Origin: Tigriopus japonicus
Taxonomy: Eukaryota; Arthropoda; Copepoda; Harpacticoida; Harpacticidae
NCBI GenBank assembly: GCA_010645155.1
Contig: CM021314.1
Span: forward strand, 1,107,805-1,171,804
Reading direction: 5' to 3'
Length of the DNA stretch: 64,000 bases
Positions 46,167 through 58,700 of this stretch are shown piece after piece (positions within the stretch are counted from its first letter, which is position 1; every line of letters starts with the position of its first letter). Position numbers and translations under genes: made by a program. The notes under the pieces were generated by a model. The model ran no database searches and was not told the origin of the DNA. It was given only the letters and a program-made list of their open reading frames with translations.

Positions 46167-46528
46167 TTTGTGGTCAAGGTACAACACACCGAGGGAGGAG
46201 CTGAACGAGAGCAAGCTCGTTCTTTCTTCTATGTGGAGTATGTGGGACACACAGGGAGTCTTAACCCTTCCATTGGAGAACGAGCTCGTAAATCAACTCA
46301 TTGAAACGAAGAACGACAACTCTCGGGTCACTAGCTTTTATGATTGGGCTTGTGCACATTTACAACCCATCTACGATGGTCTATCACACAATCACTAGGA
46401 GGAGATCCTTTTCTTCTACATAATAGGCGAACCCACCACAACACTGACCTGCAAAGAACATGAGAATGGAAGGATCGATCAAGTAATGTCTTCGTACTTG
46501 CACCTAAAATATTTTATTCACTCACCAG

Positions 46529-46707
46529 GGAGATAATTCGTCTCCTCCTAACAAGTCCAAATTCGTCACCAAACTGACCGAGAAGGATTTGGAATTTCCA
46601 GCCTACGATCCCCTGAAAGAAGAAATGGTACCAGTTCAAACTAAGCAGGGTCGTTTCATAAAATTAATTCTTTGGCTGGTCGTTGCAACAAAAAACCCGT
46701 CTTTTAA
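46529..46707 (+). other. Orphan exon-like segment, plus strand
   Basis: A pyrimidine-rich ...TCACTCACCAG acceptor and a TTTTAA|GTAAGT donor bound 179 nt that is open in one frame (GDNSSPPNKSK... KLTEKDLEFPAYDPL...). No neighbouring exon with matching phase was found. It may belong to a gene with distant exons or be chance. Confidence 0.2.
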
Positions 46708-49700
46708 GTAAGTGGGCATAAAATTGATTCGTTGTTGATGCATTAAAGCATTCCAAATCCAAAGTGACAGCTGCTCAAACCAAGAACCACCCTTTCTCAG
46801 TTCTTCTGGCAAATTTGGATGGCTTGTAAATACAAATGAATAATTTGTTTAATCTTCAAACAAGAGAGAGGTTTTGCATTTTCTGATGTATCAAACAGCA
46901 TCCGTCCATTTTGAAACGGGTTTCAATCTGTTCTAAGTTTGGGAATAAATTGAGCCATAAACCATTTGCAGAGAAAGATGGGGTCGTAATCTATTGAAAT
47001 AATGAGGACTACATATCCAGCTTCCTTAATTAACCGGACTGCTTCTGACTCTGCTGAGAGAGAGAGACAGTGATGTAGATCTCATCTAAACATCCGCACT
47101 TAAATCGTATCGAGGACTTCAAACCCAGCTCTGGGAATGTGAAATCCGAGACGTGTCCGTTGTCGCACTTAAAACGAGGTGGAACGTGATTCAGTTTTGA
47201 GACAGTTTTCTCGTGTTTTCGAATCCTGTCGAGGCTTTCTGGGCACTCGTTACCACTGTGAGTTAGTGAGGAACATTGGCTTTGTTTCAACCTCTTCAGA
47301 GGAGTTTGTTGTTATTGACGACTTTCATTTGGCGCTAACACACGAGACAAAATCGAGTTCTGCCGGTGTGGGAATGCTTTGTCTAATTGAAAGACAGAGA
47401 TTAGGAGCGAACCCAACTATCCTCATATTGACCACAACACTACTAAGAGATAACCGTGACCTAACGTTTTCTACCAATTCGAAAAGAACTCCACAGAATT
47501 TGTACAAACACAATAGCCATTGTGGCTCGATTCAAATTCGAGTGGAACAAGTTTCAAGATGTCTTTCCCCCCTCAGAGCTCAAATGGGATCAAAAGGATG
47601 GAAGAGAAGGGGGAACAGAGTGGATAATTTTTTGGGCAATAGAAAAATGGAAAGGGGAGAAGTTCCAAGGCGTTCCAATCAGCCCCGGGAGCCAATGTCG
47701 GGCCATTTTCTGTTTTAATATGTCAACCGGGTAAGGAGACAGACCACTGAATGTCGTTGCATGTTCATTTTCCTGGCTTCCTTCTTGGGATTCAGTAACT
47801 AGCATCACGATCTTCTGTGCCTTCTTTTCTCATCCCTCTTTATTCCAAAGCAGAACCTGACAGGAATGCAGATGAATAAAAGCTCATTCAGAACGAAAAA
47901 GTGGTCCCCGTTTTTGTTCCACGAAGGCTACACGAGTCCATTCCACAACGTCATTGAGCGATTTTGCGAACAATTGTTCAGTAAATGGTAGTATGCCGCA
48001 AAAAGAGTTCACTGAACTAATCATTCATCTCAAATGAGAGCCAGGGCTGCTTTGGGGCTCCAACGTCTATATTTGTTAGGGACAATGAAGCCCGAGGAAC
48101 CCTGAAGTTGCTGACTCGTCAGTTTGTTGTCGACAACTTTTTGTCGGTGTTCAGTACAAGTTTTTTAGGCCTTCAAATATGTCCTTATTAGAAAAATAAA
48201 GGCGAGCAAGCTGGGCTCTGGAAACTAACTTAGTTCTTGATCTAATTGGGAAATTGCATGAGCGATAAGCACATGTTTTTTCAAGATTGTGACGCCGTGA
48301 AGCAGAAAGATGAACACCTTCGATACTATCAGGGGTTCAGATTGGGATTTTCGGAGGTGATGTTGATGGAGCGTGATAATTTGAGGACTAACACAAAAAA
48401 TAACAATCAAAAAGCCAGCCTCGTTCTCATTTGTCGCCCTGAGAGGAAATGTTCCTTTCAATTTGATTATAGCTCTTAACTTTAATGAGATGAATAAGCG
48501 AAACAGCGGGAACATCACTTAGGCGCCCCCCTAGAACACGAGAGACAGGTTCAAACTCAGTTAGCTACCTTCCTTTCATTTCTTTTTCTTCAATTCCAAC
48601 AACGAGTTGAATCTCATTCGGTGCTCGTGTTTTGGTATTTAATCAAGAATCCAGGTGTAACGAGGAAATAATCGTTGCCTTGGGGGAATCAATCGAGACT
48701 CGTGATCCGGAATGATCTGTCATGTCTGACGACAAATCTTAAATTCACCAGGCCTTGAGGCGCAATCGAATCCCAGATTTGGCGATAATCGATAATGATA
48801 ATGTTTATAATTCTTGACGCGACAGACGTGTTTCAAACAGTTGAGTGAATCTTTCCAAAGAAAGAAAAAAAACGCGGGAACGCCAAATGAAAAGAAGCAA
48901 TCAAAAGAGTCCACGACGAACGACAGACTACCCACTGTGGTGAGTGGTGGATAATTTCTTCAAAAGCCCGATTCTCCATTGGTTTCTGAGGAACACCATT
49001 TATTTCTGGCACCTTTTTAGACTTTTATATCAACATGACGCCTTTGTGTGCGATGTCGCTGTTGGCCATTCAAACAACTCTTGTCGAGATAGAAGGAAAT
49101 GAACAAGTTTTTTATTTCTTCAACCATGAGTACAAGATAAGATATCAAAGCGAACATTTGTGAAGAACAATCACCTTAGATCAGTTGTGCTTTTTTGGGA
49201 AGATAAAAATAAACTTATTTGTCTGCATCCCAATGGTTGCAGAACACGGGCAATTTGCAACAGATTCAAAAACAGACAGGGAAATGCTGATTCAACTGTT
49301 TGCTGTCCGTCCCTCCAAAACGATTTATCTAGCCTTTCATGCGTTATGATGGCACGGTGCAACAAGAATGCCAAACATAGAAACGATCTCAAATGAATTA
49401 TTCAAGACCATTTTGGCCTCGGGTTGGTTGTTTCAGTTCGAGAACCCAAAGGCAAGTGTGCATGCTGTTTTCGCCCACTGTCAAAGGCTCCAACATATTC
49501 TGTGTTCAAATTACAATGTCAACATCTCTCCTCAATATGACCCAGTTTTGCTTCATGAGCGAGAAGCCTGAAGTCCGTTGGGAATCGTGGAAACGTGAAC
49601 GAAACGCATTCCTCAAAGCTCACTCGAGCTCGTCACAAAAGATGCCGTTTTCATCACTAAGCGTATACAAGTAAAAAAACGCGACAAAAAAAGTCTTATT

Positions 49701-52700
49701 TTCTTCTCTTTCACAAAGGAAATGATGACTCAATCAAAGTCTATGATGAACCGTGGATGTCTAGATTTCCAAGACTTAATATTGAATTTCCATTTGTAGT
49801 TTCATTCAGACGTTCAATCCTCGCAACTCAACAGGCTCTTGACAATCTAAATATCGGTCAAAACCCCGTCTGCTTGGTGGAAATGGGGGCCTTCAACCAC
49901 AAGCAGATCAAAATATTGTTGACCACACTATGTATAAGAGCTATCCAAGCCTCCATGACCGAGAGTAAATTATCTACTTATACCTTTGGGAAGATTGGTG
50001 AATGGCAGGTTACGAGGTAGATCCACTACTCAAGAGAGAAAGAGATGGAGGTGGTAAAAACCCTCGTCCTCAAACCTTTTGGGATGATGAGGGTTTTTGT
50101 GTGATGTCTGTATTGGTGCACACTCATGTTGAACACGCGACCTCCGCCCAACCCAACTCAATCTCTTTCACTACCTTCAACCAAAAACTGAGACGGAAAA
50201 CAATTTCCTAAGTCTTACATAGAAAAGCAGGTGCCCCTAACATTTCCTCGAAAATATCACAAACCATGATCTTTCGACAAATCTTGAGGTTGACTGCAAT
50301 AATCACTTCGCAGCAACAGGCTAGGTGCACTTTGGAAAGAAAACCATTGAGATACAAACTAATCATGAGGTTCTCTAGATACGTATATATTGGAAATCGG
50401 ACATCAACCACTATCACTCCACCACTAACACAAACGTTTGTGTATGTTTGAAAGAAGCTCTTAAAACTGATTATCACTCTCGATTAAAAGCCTCCCTTTG
50501 GTTGATGGCGAGAATTAGGTGTGTTACATGATAGCTCCACAGTGAACGGCTTCGAGGTGTGGCCACCCGATACAATTCAAATTTTGATGTCTTAATTTCG
50601 ATGGATTCTCTCTTCCTCGCTGCCATTTTCATGTGATCAATCAAACTTAATTGCGACCGCCTTGAACATGAATTTCCCGTCTGTTGCCAGATCACGAAAC
50701 TTCAACATTTTCCAAGCCAAAACCAAACTCGTCAACGGGAAAGAGTGTGGCTCTCCAACATTTTTTCCAGTCAAGCTCTATGAGAAGGGAAATCCATTCT
50801 TTTGAGAAGCTTAATGTGTTCACGGTTTGAGCATCAAGCTAGAATATATGCTTCTGTTTATAAAAGGACGGAGAGGAGTGCCATGATAAGGCAAATTGAA
50901 ATCAGGTTGGGGTGGAAATTTACCTACATTTTCAGCACCCTTCTTCATGGCCAAATTTTGAGTCCAGAGGGGTTTGTTTTAAAGAGTTCATCAATGTCAT
51001 AAATAACCATGAAAGTATGCTTGGCTAACGATGACAGGTGTGTATTGTGGATTTTAGCGCAAGCTTCAAAATTTACCATTAGATGGCGCCACAACAGGGG
51101 CAAAGTCATGGGAGAATAGAGCGTAGATATTTTTTAACTTGATGTGAACCTTAGTGGTTGAGACTAAAATGCCATTTTTCATCATATTTTCATCCTACTC
51201 GACCTTGGGAACAATGTCTATAAGAAAGAATATCGCCAAGTCATACTTTTTGATCCTAAATTAAGGCCAAAGATTGATTCAAAATGTGAAAGACTAGTTT
51301 CTGCCGCTAGATGTCATTGAATGTCATTTCATTGGTACGTACGTGGAATTGCTGTTCAAGATGTTCGGCTTCCTCTGGACAGGCCTCAATATTTTTCCAT
51401 TGAAAGCCAAATTTTCTTTCTTTGCAAAGCTACTTGAAAACAAATTGATAGTTTTTCGTAGGGTTTCTGAGCAAAAAAAGCTCAAAATTATTTATTAAGT
51501 ATATGAATAAAAGAAATACTCTCCATGTTGGCAAACTTGTTTAAGAGAAAAATTCTTGTTAAATTTTCAGTTTCCCTGAAAACTACCAGGGTAGCTGAAT
51601 TAAGAAAGTAAGACAGAACATCAATTTGGAGTTACTATTGATTTCAATTGTGGAGAATAGTGATCTATTTGGATATGAAGAGTATTCACGAATGCAATTG
51701 TTGGAAGCACGGCATATTCTCATCTTTTTCAATGTGGGCACTAGGTAATTTACAATCCTTTGTGATTAAACACGGAAATAACAATCCTCCATGTCTTTTA
51801 AAATATTTTGGTAACCTTGAGCAATTCAGAGATATTTATTTTGGGTGAAAGTTTCATGTAAAATCAATAGATGACGTTACTAGCACTGCGTAGACGTTCC
51901 TTTCAAAACAATAGAGGTGCCATCTAGAGAACAAAAATGCTTGTTTTCTCTAATAATCTTCATGTACGTAGTATATGTTCCTGAGCTGGCGTTAGGTAAT
52001 TGTTGATCTGGTAGGTTCAGAGGGAAAAACATATTTAGACGCCATGCCAAAGCTGTGGTTTGAAGTAAATTGAGATTTAATTGGACTATGAGAATCATAA
52101 CAAATTCGGCATCATTATGTCTTTTGTAACCGAGAGGGATATTCCAAAAGAATTGTCTCAGGGCAACCTTCTCCTTATGGAACGTACTTATTTGCTACGA
52201 AGGAGGTTTCATTTAGTCTTGTTAGTGCACTTGAGCTGGTTTGGAGTTTGCTTTGTGTCTGAACAAACTTGACTTGATTAAGAGCTCGTTGATTGAGGAG
52301 CTCTGCTTTTGCTCATTTTCTCATATTCTGCTGTCGGTCCCGTAAAACTATGTAGGGCGCTTTTTAGACGTTCGAGCTAATATCGTTGGAACAACATAGA
52401 ATGAGAAAAATGGACACAATTTTAACTTTGGGAGCTCGAATGTCACTTCAATTACAGCCAGGTCGCCCAAGTTGCTAGTGCTTGCAGATGAGTTAGTGGA
52501 TAAGTGAGTATGGAGAGAAGAACCCATAAAACTTGGAAAGAGACAATTTTTTCACGCTTTTCTCTCTCCTCTCGGTTGTGGAAAGAGGGATTCCTTCCCC
52601 TCCCCTTGAAACACAAGGACAAGGAACACAAGAGAGTCACTTCTACGCCTTTTAGTCCTTCTTTTTCAAAATTTTACGGTTTTAATAAAAAACTGCAATT

Positions 52701-55700
52701 TCAAGAGCTTCAAGAGAGACGGTGATCTTGTTTTTGAGAAGTGGCTCTACATTCCCATTCCATAATATCTAAAAGAATCCGTGCTTGGGAAACGTAATCT
52801 TAGAGAGCGGATTTTGTCGTCTCAACGCAATAATTATGCAGATTTCTTGCTCCTTAAAGGCAGAACATGATCCCGAATTCCCTTTAACTTACTGATGACA
52901 ACAGGGACGTACAATGGAGTGATTGTGATTGCAATGCCGAGTCACAAGCCTCTTTATTTTACAATCCTCCTAGGTCACTTGGGTCTGAAGGGCAATAAGC
53001 ACCATAATCGTTGGTCATAAAACTGGGAGTAATTGAACAAAAGGACTCGTGCCAATCTTTCTCAAATATGATTTCCGATCCTTGATGCGGTAAACAAGAA
53101 ATGCCACATACAAGCTCCAGGTTAAGATAAGCCCCTTCAAGACATTGGCAAGGGGATATCTGTCAAGGAAATTGCAGGAATCAAATCGGGAGAAATTTCC
53201 CAAGGAGATCTTGTTTTGTTTTATTACTGCAGGGTAATGACGGAATGATGGGAAGCGCTGTTTATTTTAGCTTGGCTTGATTCAAACCCTGTCCAAAATA
53301 AGCAGACAACTCAAAATCATCTGACAACTGGAATTCGAGGATAGGAATCCAATTGGCAGCCGGCTTCACTCAGATTGATGAATAGGTTTGGCAAAGTCTT
53401 TCAGGTGGAATTATTTTGGCCATGAGAGAAAAAGGGCCCATTATTCGTGTGAAGGTTGCCTCACGTTGTAACTTGTAGATTTAAACCCTTAACCCCGGAT
53501 TTTTTTTATATTTGTTCCAAGCTTTTAAAGCAAAAGGCACGTAAAAAGGAGTCAAGAAGAGGCATCGAAAAGGGTCAAAGATCCACGAACCAAGCAACCG
53601 ACTCAACGCAAAAGTGTCTCCTCGATGGCTCAGATGAGATCAATCTCCCAAGAGACCCTTGGAAAACCACCAAAGTTGAACATGGTTTACATAGGAAAGC
53701 TTTTTTCATTGAAAGAATGCACATTCTCACTTTGAAATTATCTAAACACCGCCAACTCTTGTCTTACCAACGGTTCAATGAAGAAAGAGGTGATTTCGTG
53801 AGACGTAATCTCGCACAATTAAATGATGCACAATTTCAGTTATAGTTCTCTTTCACTGCAAAAGAGTTTAGAGCAAATCTCATAGTTGCTTGTTGTCTCA
53901 GATCTGGCAGAATCTACTGCTTTTCAAGTATATGTGCTTGTGTGTCAGTCTGTATTCTCCAACACAAGCAATTTAGCAGTCTGGCAGGCTTCATTGGGCT
54001 GATTTGGCGGTCGTAAACGGAGAAAATGCTGGCCTCTTTCACTCTCATTCTGCTCATGAGCAAGACTCTGTTGGAACATGAATGAATGAAGTGGATAGGA
54101 AATTGATCAAACATTCACTAACCATCTTCAATAAATGTTTTGACTTCAATCAATATGTGTTAATCAAGATTTGAACAATGATTATTTTAACTCTGCGGTT
54201 TCTGTCATTAAAATACATGCCATATGAAGAACTCAAAACTTCAAACAAATCGACATTTTTTGATAGTCTGTGATTGGGTGCTCGCTTTACTACATCATAG
54301 AAAGCCGGCTCTAGCTCGCCCGGGTGAGAGTTTCAGGGTTTCTAATTAACATCAAACAAAGCCAGAAGTCTAAAATATAGATCTTATATTTTTGAAAAAG
54401 ACCATTTTTACAACGCAATTATTATTAAATATGATCGAATTGATATTAGCAGACAATTCTGAGGCTACAAGTTTTTGAATATATCGTTTATTTCAGAAAG
54501 TAATTCCTATCCAGCCCTAAAGATCGACAATCTTAAAGTGCGACGAGACAGGTTTCAACGGAATGATACCGCGTAAGTCGCGGTTTGAACGAATCCACAC
54601 CCTCTCGCCCTCGCCGCAAAGTTTGTTCTTGGACTTGGCTGCTCTGGTCGGCTCGCTCTTCCAAATCTTCAGAGGAATGGACGGAAAGAAGTTGAGATCA
54701 GAGGAAAGAGAGGTCGATAACTCCTGTTCAATGATTGTGAGGTCTTCTCTCCTTTGCCCCTCTGTCTCCCATTTGAGCAAGGGCCACACCGCCCCCACAT
54801 CCTACACGTGTAGCCATTTACTCAGTTGAATCAGCTTTTGGGACCACCAAAACAGTCCGAAAACAAGTCTTCATGAAGATTTCCGGTGCTTTAGGTTCTT
54901 GCAGATGTACCCTACTTCTGTAATCGATAGCTAGCAAGGAAGTGAGAACAGTGGCAAGTGTAGAAAGAGATGATCATGGTTGAACATAGAATGTGAGAGG
55001 ATGTTTCTGACTGGCTTGGCCGATTTGCTCTCCTACTCTCTTCCACACACGCGCAATGGTGATTTAAGTGAGGTTGGTGGGTGGAGGACTGAACTTCTAC
55101 TACCGGTGCATGGTTTCTTCCCTCTCTTTCTTTGTGTGTCTCTCCTTTTTACTTCCTTTCCCCGTTTTCCCTTCCACTGTAGATCTGGGTGCGGAGTTTT
55201 GGCATTGCGAATGGTGCTCAATTCGACTGGGATGGATCAGAGGGATTGCAAAGGGTCCCGGGAACAAGGAACAACATGAGCAAACGGGTTCAGATGAGGA
55301 GCTATATTATGTGATTTTTATGTCCTACCAAAGCTTCCCGCACCCTGGCTCACGGAGGAGTGATTTGGACCATGTTTGAGCGTATTGCAGCCACCATAAA
55401 CAGACAGAGCCGAGGGTTCGGTTCAGTTCGTGAAAGGGGTGAAAATTATGGGTGTTTACAATATGTTGGTGAAAACGAGAGTTCCTGGTGCAAGCAGGAA
55501 GCAATTACAAAGTTTTCCCCAATCCTCTAATCATACGTGGCCCATGAAGAAACTGCACAACCACAAATGAGTAACCAATTGCACTTAAAATTGGTGTTTT
55601 TGGACAGGGGAGTTCCTTTGTTATACATCGCAAAACTTCTTAACCCCTCTAAAAGGGACTGAGGCATCTGAAATTACGGCCTTTCTTCAAGTTAAATGCT

Positions 55701-58700
55701 CAGTGGTAATGGAGAGTACAATTTAGTTGAAACCTGATAATCCGTAAAATTAATTTCATCCCTTCACCCTCCCTTGATCCACTCAATGACATTCAAGAAA
55801 AGTCTTTCGTTCTGAGGGGTTGACACCAAGAGGGCTAGAGTAAAATCCTAGAGCACTACATTTTAGTTGGGCCAAGAATAAGTTGAAAGAAAAATACTTC
55901 TTAACATAAGCAAAATTTTGTTTCATCATTTTTTTTTTCATTTAAATGTTGATTGTCCTTATACAATAATCATACTTTAAGGATGTTAGTTGGATGAAAA
56001 TGATGGGTTACAGAGTTTCAACAAATGGCTAACTGTTTTCTGTCACTAATTGAAAACATTGCTAACTTAGAAATTTAAAAAATGGAACACTAAGAAGAAA
56101 CTTTAAATTTAGATCGAAATTCTTCAAGCTGAATCATAACATATTTTATATTCAAATTCATACTTTCTTTGCCATTTCAAGATACGCAGCTCCTCGCTTA
56201 AACCTCACACCCATATTTGTCCAATCTGACATCGATTAAAGCGTTCGCCCCTTGGGTTGACACCCCTCTTTTCCATACGATCATGTTGATCTAAATGGGC
56301 AACATCATGGCCACAAGAGTAGCTAGCAAGAGGAGGAGCAATGATCTTGATCTCGGAGTGTACCTCATATTCCCTCTCAGACCTGACCCGAGTTGGGAGC
56401 TTTTTGTTACTATCATTCTGCTATTCAGAAGCAGTTGTGTGGAGTGTAGATTCATGTCTCTTCATTATCTAGATTGCATCTGATGTTCGTTAGTCACACA
56501 CGGCGTTGGAGACGGAGTCAGGTTTCATTGAACTTTTCAGTTTGCAACCGCAAAGGCACCAACTTCCAGGGAGAATTTGAGTCTTTGGGTGTGGTGGTGT
56601 CTTCTTTGATTTTAATAATAACTATCATCATCAACATCATCATCATCGCGATCATCGTTTCGCAACGTTGAAATCATCGAGTTGCAGATTGTTGATTTTC
56701 TGATTCTCGAGCAACGATATTGGCTGGCTTCCAAATGAGAAGGTATCGGTCCATAAATTACCCTACTAAACAAGTGGCGACAGGCTTGTTGGAATGGCCT
56801 GGATGATTATGACCGAGTCAAGCGAGAACATGTCTTCATGTGACACACTTTTTATGTGAAAACAGAAGACGGTGATCATAGTAATTGAAGGAGTATGAGT
56901 CTTTGAGAGCGGGAGTGGTATGATTAAATGAGGGTCATTTCCTCACAACTTGAAGCCCATTTTGGATGCCATTTTTCAAAGGAATCGGATTCTCGGTCAC
57001 AGGGAGGCAAACAATTAGGAAGCTAAGGAATGTCAGTGCAAGTTTATTGAGAATGAGAAAGACTTCATTTCACCCTGTACAAGATCATCGTGTTCAATTT
57101 TTATCGGTGCGTGATAATATCAGGGACTTTGAAGAGATGGAGAATGGGAAGTGCATCACATCCCTCGTTCGCCACTGAGATCTCACCTCTAATGAAAGGC
57201 TTGTTTTGAAAATAATGAAACCCCACGTCTGGATATATCGTTATATACTTTATCGGTCACTTGATCTGTCCATGTAACGAGGTCATAATTCATCTCAGCT
57301 CTATTTTATGGCCCTACTTTCGGATCCAAGGAAAAGAGAGAGAGGCTCTTTTTGCTTCTCTTACGTCATCAAGGCCCCGGTCAAAACTAAAGCAGACGGT
57401 CGGCCTCTGTATAAAATGCAGAACTGGATGTTTCGTTAGGGATTGAGATGTCAACGCAAAAGCAAATTGTTGGTTCTCTCAAAATCCCTTAATTTCCATA
57501 TCTCATCTGGCCAAGACCGCACCACCCAACTTACCACGGTCTGACATTGCATGTGAGCTCCATCCGCCAAGGAGATTCCATTCTCTTCAAGAGGCTTGAT
57601 AACATCCAGACAATGTAATTGCCTGGCTCTCTTGGTTGGACCCATGCTACGCCCCACTCGCTCACTCGGTCGCTTGAGCTCGAAAAATGACAGACACTAG
57701 GGGACAAAACTTAACACTGACGGTACAAGACACACTTACCCGCAAAAAAATGAGTTAAGCAAGTGAGCCATTTGGGAATGAAGGTCAGGTTGGTTGATGG
57801 GACAAGGATGATAATTTTCTGGTATGAGATGTGGTTTCCTATTCAGTTATTGAGCTAAAGCCCCTTGCTCCTTGCTACCATAGTCTCCGGATTTTGCCTG
57901 ATCCATTGAGACGGGCGTAAAATGAAGTTGAATGGGGAAAAGTTCGGAGGTTGGAACAGTTTTCCCATATCCTTAGAATGGTTTTGGAGTGTGCCCATAA
58001 CATCACAGCGAAACGGTCGTGTAGAAGAATTGAAGTACCCACTCTCCGACCATCCATGATGGTTTCTTACATTGTACCATCAAGAGATTTATTGAAAAAC
58101 TTTCGATCCATGGGCATTGGTGTGGAAATTAGCAATAGGCTTTCGGGGAAACTGCCTTCTTTGGGTCCACACACAATTTCATCTGATTCCAATCGCAAGC
58201 TTGGTCCAATTCCGAATTCAATCTAAAAGAACTTTCTTTTACTGCTGTTGTGCATGTGTTGACGGTGGTGTGAATATCCTCTAGTAAACTTTGATTGCCA
58301 AACTTTTTTTTCTTCTCATTTTCAACGACTTGTCGGTTTCAATAGTTATCTCAAACCTCGAAACTTACATGTAAAACTTGTACGTTATTCACCAAAACAT
58401 TTATATCACAGATCCACTACTATGAGACCCAGACTGAACTTTTTTCCAACGCATTTTATCATGGGGGTTGAGGGTATTTATTTCCATAAACCATTAGTCT
58501 TCTGGGGGAATTCTGAAAACAATTCTGGGCGTGAAAGAGTCTAGCCAACGATGAGAATGACGATGATGAACAACTACAGAACACCACTCCCCAAGCACGA
58601 ACTAAAGGCGGACCACAAGTTGTTCACGTTCAAGCTGATCAGGGACTCGGGGACCCTGGAGATGAACAAGACTGGGACTGTTTTCTTTGTCTAGACATGA

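Noticed and set aside
47179..47718. 179-codon plus-strand ORF
   Set aside because: It opens with GTG and not ATG, has no recognisable domain, overlaps equally plausible minus-strand frames, and one or two such ORFs are expected by chance in 64 kb.
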